Shown: positions 6,595-9,189 of the stretch, piece by piece
Position numbering within the stretch: the stretch's first letter is position 1
How the letters are laid out: each line of letters starts with the position of its first letter
Origin: PVC group bacterium
GTDB taxonomy: Bacteria > GCA-001730085 > JADFSZ01
Assembly: GCA_022560555.1 (NCBI GenBank)
Contig: JADFSZ010000059.1
Span: forward strand, 1 to 9,189
Direction: 5' to 3'
DNA: 9,189 bases
Notes under the pieces: generated by a model
Seen by the model: only the letters and a program-made list of their open reading frames with translations
Told to the model about the DNA's origin: nothing
Database searches by the model: none
Translations under genes and position numbers: made by a program

Positions 6595-7515
6595 ATGTTG
6601 ATAGGGGACAAAAGCTTGAAAATACTCGTTGTGGATGACGAAAATGACCTTGCGGAGATGATTAAATCGGCCGTTGAGCTTAAGTACAAATCGGATGTTT
6701 TTACCGCTAAGAACGGTCAGGATGGCCTTGAAGTTATCCGCAAGAAGAAGCCCAGTTATGTCATCAGTGATATCATGATGCCGGATATGGATGGCTTAGA
6801 TATGCTCAGAAGTCTCAGGAGCGATGAAAATAACATACCTGTGATTTTTATATCAGCTTTTGTGGACATTGAGAACACGATGGAAGCCATTCGGCTCGGG
6901 GCGGCTGATTTTATAAGAAAGCCCTTCAAAATCCATGAGCTATATCATTCCTTAGACCGGCTCATTGAACTGGACAAGCCTCAAGAGCAATTTACGCAGC
7001 CTTTGTCAGCCCTTGGCAAAATGAACTGGGAATTCGCCACAAAGGACTTCAATGTCCAGGTGTTTGCAAGCCAGTTAGCTCAATTTGTCACGAAGAGCCA
7101 TACCATACCCATTCATGAGAAAAACTCATTTTATGTGGTTGTGTCTGAAGCACTGCTGAATGCCCGGGAGCATGGAAACCTGGAAATGAGGTCTCATGTC
7201 AAGGATGAAGATATGGCAGAATATGAGCGTTTGATGAGTGAGCGCTTGAGGAATCCGGTAATGGCTAATCGAAAGATTCATATTACTTTTGAGCATGCAA
7301 ATCGGGACATCAAAATAACAATATCAGATGAGGGGTCAGGATTTGATCATCGATTGATAGATTCGGAAGAATTTTATAGTCATGACAATCTCATGAAACA
7401 GCATGGCAAGGGATTGCTGATTGTTAAAAGTTATATGGACAGTGTCATATTTAACGATAAAGGAAACACTATTACGTTAATCAAATCTATAAAAAAACCT
7501 CCAAAAACCTTCTAA
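6595..7515 (+). CDS. Receiver domain fused to RsbW-like (HATPase_c_2) ATP-binding domain
   Basis: The 306-residue protein joins a response-regulator receiver to a serine-kinase-type GHKL ATPase. Receiver (about 8-125): acidic pair D14/D15, phospho-acceptor D59 in SDIMMPDMDG, S87 at the switch position, K109 in RKPF. ATPase (about 145-300): N box SEALLNAREHGN (E185, N189, H193), G1 box DEGSGFD (245-251) and G2 region HGKGLLIVKSYMD (270-282). There is no histidine phospho-acceptor domain, so this is not a histidine kinase; the ATPase resembles anti-sigma kinases of partner-switching systems. A likely role is to turn phosphorylation of D59 into control of an anti-anti-sigma protein, cytoplasmic; no partner is visible nearby. 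The ATG has AAGGA 12 bases upstream. A TTG at 6616 with AGGGGA at 6603-6608 would begin at KILVVDDE, the usual receiver N-terminus, and is a real alternative. Confidence 0.88.
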   Translation: MLIGDKSLKILVVDDENDLAEMIKSAVELKYKSDVFTAKNGQDGLEVIRKKKPSYVISDIMMPDMDGLDMLRSLRSDENNIPVIFISAFVDIENTMEAIRLGAADFIRKPFKIHELYHSLDRLIELDKPQEQFTQPLSALGKMNWEFATKDFNVQVFASQLAQFVTKSHTIPIHEKNSFYVVVSEALLNAREHGNLEMRSHVKDEDMAEYERLMSERLRNPVMANRKIHITFEHANRDIKITISDEGSGFDHRLIDSEEFYSHDNLMKQHGKGLLIVKSYMDSVIFNDKGNTITLIKSIKKPPKTF

Positions 7516-7624
7516 AAAAGACCTTAAATATTCAAAATAAGAAGATATGAAAATTCTACTAAAAAGGTCATGGTCACAATTAGATATTCCTCTCATTCAA
7601 TTAAATTCCTAATTTAGAGTGTTT

Positions 7625-8191
7625 ATGAAGATTGTACAGGAAAGTATTAATAAGAAAGAGTTATTTGAGATGGCTCAGACAACATTTGGGGACATGGTCA
7701 AAGCTGTTATCGATGTCGCACTTGAAGAATTGGCCGTAGATGCGGAGCTTAATTCGGACTTGGAGGCTTTATTTTTAGAGCAGGGTTCAAAGCGAAAAAA
7801 TCTGTGGGGCATCAATCTCTATCCTGAATTAGAGAGTCCTGAATTTATCGAATTTGACTCAATGATTAATATCCGTCCCTCGCAAGGAAATCGAAGTAGA
7901 GAAGTCGAAAACAAGGAAATTCGCGAAAAAATCGTAAATATTATCAATGAGAATGTGGAACAAATGACTGCTTATCATGAGAAGCTAGCCTTGGGGGGAT
8001 GGCAGAAAATGTCCTTTATGACCCAATTGGCAAACATTGGGAGTGAAGTCGAGCGAGCGATTAAATGGCGCGAAAAGAAAAATATACCCTATAGTCAAAG
8101 AGCGGCTGAGCGAGCACTTGAACTTATAGATTTAACTTTAGAATCCACAAAAAAGATATCCCGCCTTAAAGAAAAGAGGTGGCACGTATGA
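7625..8191 (+). CDS. DUF5674-type protein fused to a second conserved domain, truncated by a frame change
   Basis: The reading is 188 residues from ATG 7625; a GTG at 7619 would add two. Residues 1 to about 105 match what I recall of DUF5674: GDMVKAVID (22-30), LEALFLEQGSKRKNLWGINLYP (47-68) and FDSMINIRPSQGNRSR (77-92). The function of that family is unknown. From about 114 a second unit begins (MTAYHEKLALGGWQKMSF), then QLANIGSEVERAIKW (134-148), helical, with ALELIDLTL (164-172). I recall this pattern as a separate conserved protein, also of unknown function, in which RLKE is followed by a (V)AR.RE helix and a C-terminal YF...AAR segment. Here the frame ends RLKEKRWHV-stop, and the missing piece is found in the -1 frame immediately after, at 8188-8325. 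No clear Shine-Dalgarno precedes the start (GAG at 7617-7619 only), and no confident promoter is seen in the 109-base gap. Confidence 0.75.
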   Translation: MKIVQESINKKELFEMAQTTFGDMVKAVIDVALEELAVDAELNSDLEALFLEQGSKRKNLWGINLYPELESPEFIEFDSMINIRPSQGNRSREVENKEIREKIVNIINENVEQMTAYHEKLALGGWQKMSFMTQLANIGSEVERAIKWREKKNIPYSQRAAERALELIDLTLESTKKISRLKEKRWHV

Positions 8192-8325
8192 GAGAATTAT
8201 TTGTTGATGATTTGTTCGATAAAAACAGCTATCATTCCACACCGGCCCAATGGAACAAGTATTTTCTAGCAATTACTTGCGCTGCCCGCTTAGAGAAAAA
8301 TAGTGTGCAAGTTAATTCTCAATAA
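8188..8325 (+). CDS. Small ORF carrying the displaced C-terminal part of the preceding protein
   Basis: This ORF of 45 codons starts at an ATG overlapping the previous stop (ATGA). It reads MRELFVDDLFDKNSYHS, then TPAQWNKYFLAITCAARLEK. It continues the second domain of the upstream gene: reading the -1 frame back to 8176 gives EVAR just before MREL, so RLKEK-EVARMREL forms one unbroken sequence. A joined product would be about 233 residues. The simplest reading is a one-base loss in the AAAA run at 8172-8175, making the gene broken. Alternatives are a -1 ribosomal shift on A-AAG (8173-8176), or separate translation by re-initiation, since GAGGTG at 8176-8181 is a good ribosome-binding site about six bases before the ATG. 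The sequence alone does not decide. Confidence 0.55.
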   Translation: MRELFVDDLFDKNSYHSTPAQWNKYFLAITCAARLEKNSVQVNSQ

Positions 8326-8379
8326 TCATTCCTGACAACACTTTTTGCGATCACTCCGAGGATAATTTCCGCGTATTAA

Positions 8380-8403
8380 AGGATTTAACCTATCCTAATT
8401 TTT
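8380..8403 (+). terminator. Weak terminator-like hairpin
   Basis: AGGAT (8380-8384) and ATCCT (8392-8396) can pair around a seven-base loop, followed by AATTTTT. The stem is only five base pairs and A/T-rich, so termination would be inefficient. It sits 55 bases after the small ORF, a sensible place for the end of that transcript. Confidence 0.25.
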
Positions 8404-8475
8404 GATCAGTTATGAGTGGTATGTAGAAGAGAAGTGACGCTTAGACTTTTTCAGCCATAGATCAAGAAAGCTTTA

Positions 8476-8505
8476 TTGGATAAACATCGCTACAAATGTT
8501 ATAAT
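8476..8505 (+). promoter_or_regulatory. Strong promoter of the nucleotidyltransferase cassette
   Basis: TTGGAT (8476-8481) and TATAAT (8500-8505) are separated by 18 bases, and TG at 8497-8498 makes an extended -10. This is the best sigma-70-type promoter in the window. Transcription would start near 8512, leaving a leader of about 55 bases before the ATG at 8568. The rest of the 8326-8567 spacer holds no recognisable gene. Confidence 0.7.
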
Positions 8506-8520
8506 TTATAACATGTTGTA
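8491..8520. promoter_or_regulatory. Long dyad overlapping the -10 box: probable operator
   Basis: ATGTTATAA (8496-8504) and TTATAACAT (8506-8514) form a perfect nine-base inverted repeat around one central T. After one unpaired G (8515) the pairing continues with TACAA (8491-8495) against TTGTA (8516-8520), so each arm reaches 14 bases. The -10 hexamer lies almost wholly in the left arm, so a dimeric repressor bound here would block the promoter. The placement suggests autoregulation by a cassette product, which is inference. Confidence 0.6.
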
Positions 8521-8567
8521 AAGCTTACAAGGCTATAGCTCGATAATCAAAATGGGATAATGATGTC

Positions 8568-8765
8568 ATGATAAATCGCAATCAAGCCAAATTGCTCAGT
8601 AAATTCAATCGGGAAATGATAGCCAATGAAAAGCGGACTTACCGGGCTTCTTTGAAGATATTTAAGATGCTTTACAAGGAATACCTTCAAATTGGCATCA
8701 AAACACCTCCCTTAAAAGATATGCAAACCTCTATCCGGATCGCAAAAATCTTGAATAGCCTATAA
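8568..8765 (+). CDS. Small conserved protein preceding the nucleotidyltransferase (65 aa)
   Basis: The 65-residue, basic, mostly helical protein has no signal peptide or membrane segment. It contains LLSKFNREM (9-17), YRASLKIFKMLYKEYLQIGI (25-44) and a C-terminal SIRIAKILNSL (55-65). I recall short proteins of this shape, with a FE.LWKEA-like helix and a DIR.AK.LN tail, encoded just before nucleotidyltransferase genes in other bacteria, but I know no name or function. A GGGA at 8554-8557 serves as a weak ribosome-binding site ten bases before the ATG. Only one base separates its stop from the next start, so the two are almost certainly one operon. It may be an antitoxin-like partner or a subunit. 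It carries no obvious helix-turn-helix, so it is not clearly the protein that binds the dyad upstream. Confidence 0.7.
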   Translation: MINRNQAKLLSKFNREMIANEKRTYRASLKIFKMLYKEYLQIGIKTPPLKDMQTSIRIAKILNSL

Positions 8766-8766
8766 A

Positions 8767-9189
8767 ATGGAATCCCTGCTTTGTAAAATAGCGCAGCAAC
8801 TCGACAAGAAAAATGTGCCATATATGCTGATAGGGGGACAAGCTGTCCTTGTATACGGTCGCCCGCGTTTGACCGATGATATCGATATCACGCTTGGCGT
8901 AGATATTGACCAGTTAGGCGATATTCAATCCATATCTAAATCCCTTAAATTCGGCCAATTAGTGCGAAATGTGCCGAAGTTTGTTCGGGATACCAATGTT
9001 TATCCGGTCAAGGATAAGGTCTCCGGAATACGCATTGATTTTATATTTTCTAATTCCATCTATGAAAAACAGGCCATCAAAAGAGCCAAGAAAATAAAGC
9101 TAAATGAATATAACATAAAATTCGCATCCGTCGAAGATGTTATCATACATAAAATCTTTTCTTCTAGGGCCATAGATCTGGAAGATATA
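8767..9189 (+). CDS. AbiEii-like nucleotidyltransferase, 3' end beyond the window
   Basis: The first 141 codons are present, with no stop before the window edge. The core of a polymerase-beta-type nucleotidyltransferase is clear: MLIGGQAVLVYG (20-31) gives the GG motif, RLTDDIDITLG (34-44) carries the two metal-binding aspartates of DID, and the third acidic strand is IRIDFIF (about 98-104). The later SVEDVIIHKIFSSRAIDLEDI (about 121-141) matches the helix typical of AbiEii/DUF6036-like proteins. Such enzymes transfer nucleotides to RNA or protein, and several are toxins or immunity enzymes. The usual family length is about 190-200 residues, so roughly 50 are missing. No Shine-Dalgarno sequence precedes the ATG, which fits coupling to the 65-residue gene one base upstream. 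The substrate and toxic activity cannot be judged from this sequence. Confidence 0.85.
   Translation, partial: MESLLCKIAQQLDKKNVPYMLIGGQAVLVYGRPRLTDDIDITLGVDIDQLGDIQSISKSLKFGQLVRNVPKFVRDTNVYPVKDKVSGIRIDFIFSNSIYEKQAIKRAKKIKLNEYNIKFASVEDVIIHKIFSSRAIDLEDI

Noticed and set aside
7494-7525. Three loose copies of an A-run followed by CCT across the 3' end of the receiver-ATPase gene.
   Set aside because: The spacing is uneven, the units are low complexity, and the stretch lies mainly in lysine/proline codons; not convincing as a repeat element.
7520-7569. GACCTT (7520-7525) and AAGGTC (7564-7569) as a terminator stem.
   Set aside because: Six base pairs around a loop of nearly 40 bases with no T-run is too weak.
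6590-8843. The start of the receiver gene (TATATGTTGATAGGGG, 6592-6607) closely matches a piece of the nucleotidyltransferase gene (TATATGCTGATAGGGG, about 8820-8835).
   Set aside because: The ungapped match is 15 of 16 bases, which is near what chance allows in a 9 kb window. The frames differ and the match does not extend without gaps, so a shared origin is not supported.

Overview
All recognisable genes lie on the + strand. Moderate base composition, long A/T-rich spacers and the gene content point to a Gram-negative-type bacterium, possibly from a little-cultured lineage. DUF5674-type proteins and GTTTCC/GGAAAC mini-repeats remind me of candidate phyla such as Omnitrophota, but that placement is from memory and tentative.

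Region 1 (1-2244) starts with a 260-base leader carrying a fold-back array of about 10-base GTTTCC/GGAAAC units. It is followed by a sugar-nucleotide epimerase and a HAD-family phosphatase-like protein that overlap by ATGA. The pair probably works on sugar or polysaccharide precursors.

Region 2 (2294-6186) is housekeeping: lysyl-tRNA synthetase (lysS), then dnaX (clamp-loader gamma/tau) overlapping ybaB by ATGA, then yajC (Sec accessory membrane protein). The usual partners recR (after ybaB) and secD/secF (after yajC) are not here, so the conserved block ends abruptly at yajC.

Region 3 (6187-9189) is accessory. A 408-base spacer without a convincing gene ends in an extended -10 promoter. Next comes a receiver-domain protein fused to an RsbW-like ATP-binding domain, then a DUF5674-type protein fused to a second conserved domain. 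That second domain is interrupted by a -1 frame change and continues in a 45-codon ORF overlapping by ATGA. After a 242-base spacer with a strong promoter and a long dyad over its -10 box, the window closes with a two-gene cassette. It consists of a 65-residue protein and an AbiEii-like nucleotidyltransferase cut off by the window edge.

The most interesting points are the broken or frameshifted DUF5674 fusion and the palindrome-controlled nucleotidyltransferase cassette, which has the layout of an autoregulated toxin-antitoxin-like unit. No tRNA, rRNA, CRISPR array, insertion sequence or classical strong terminator was recognised.
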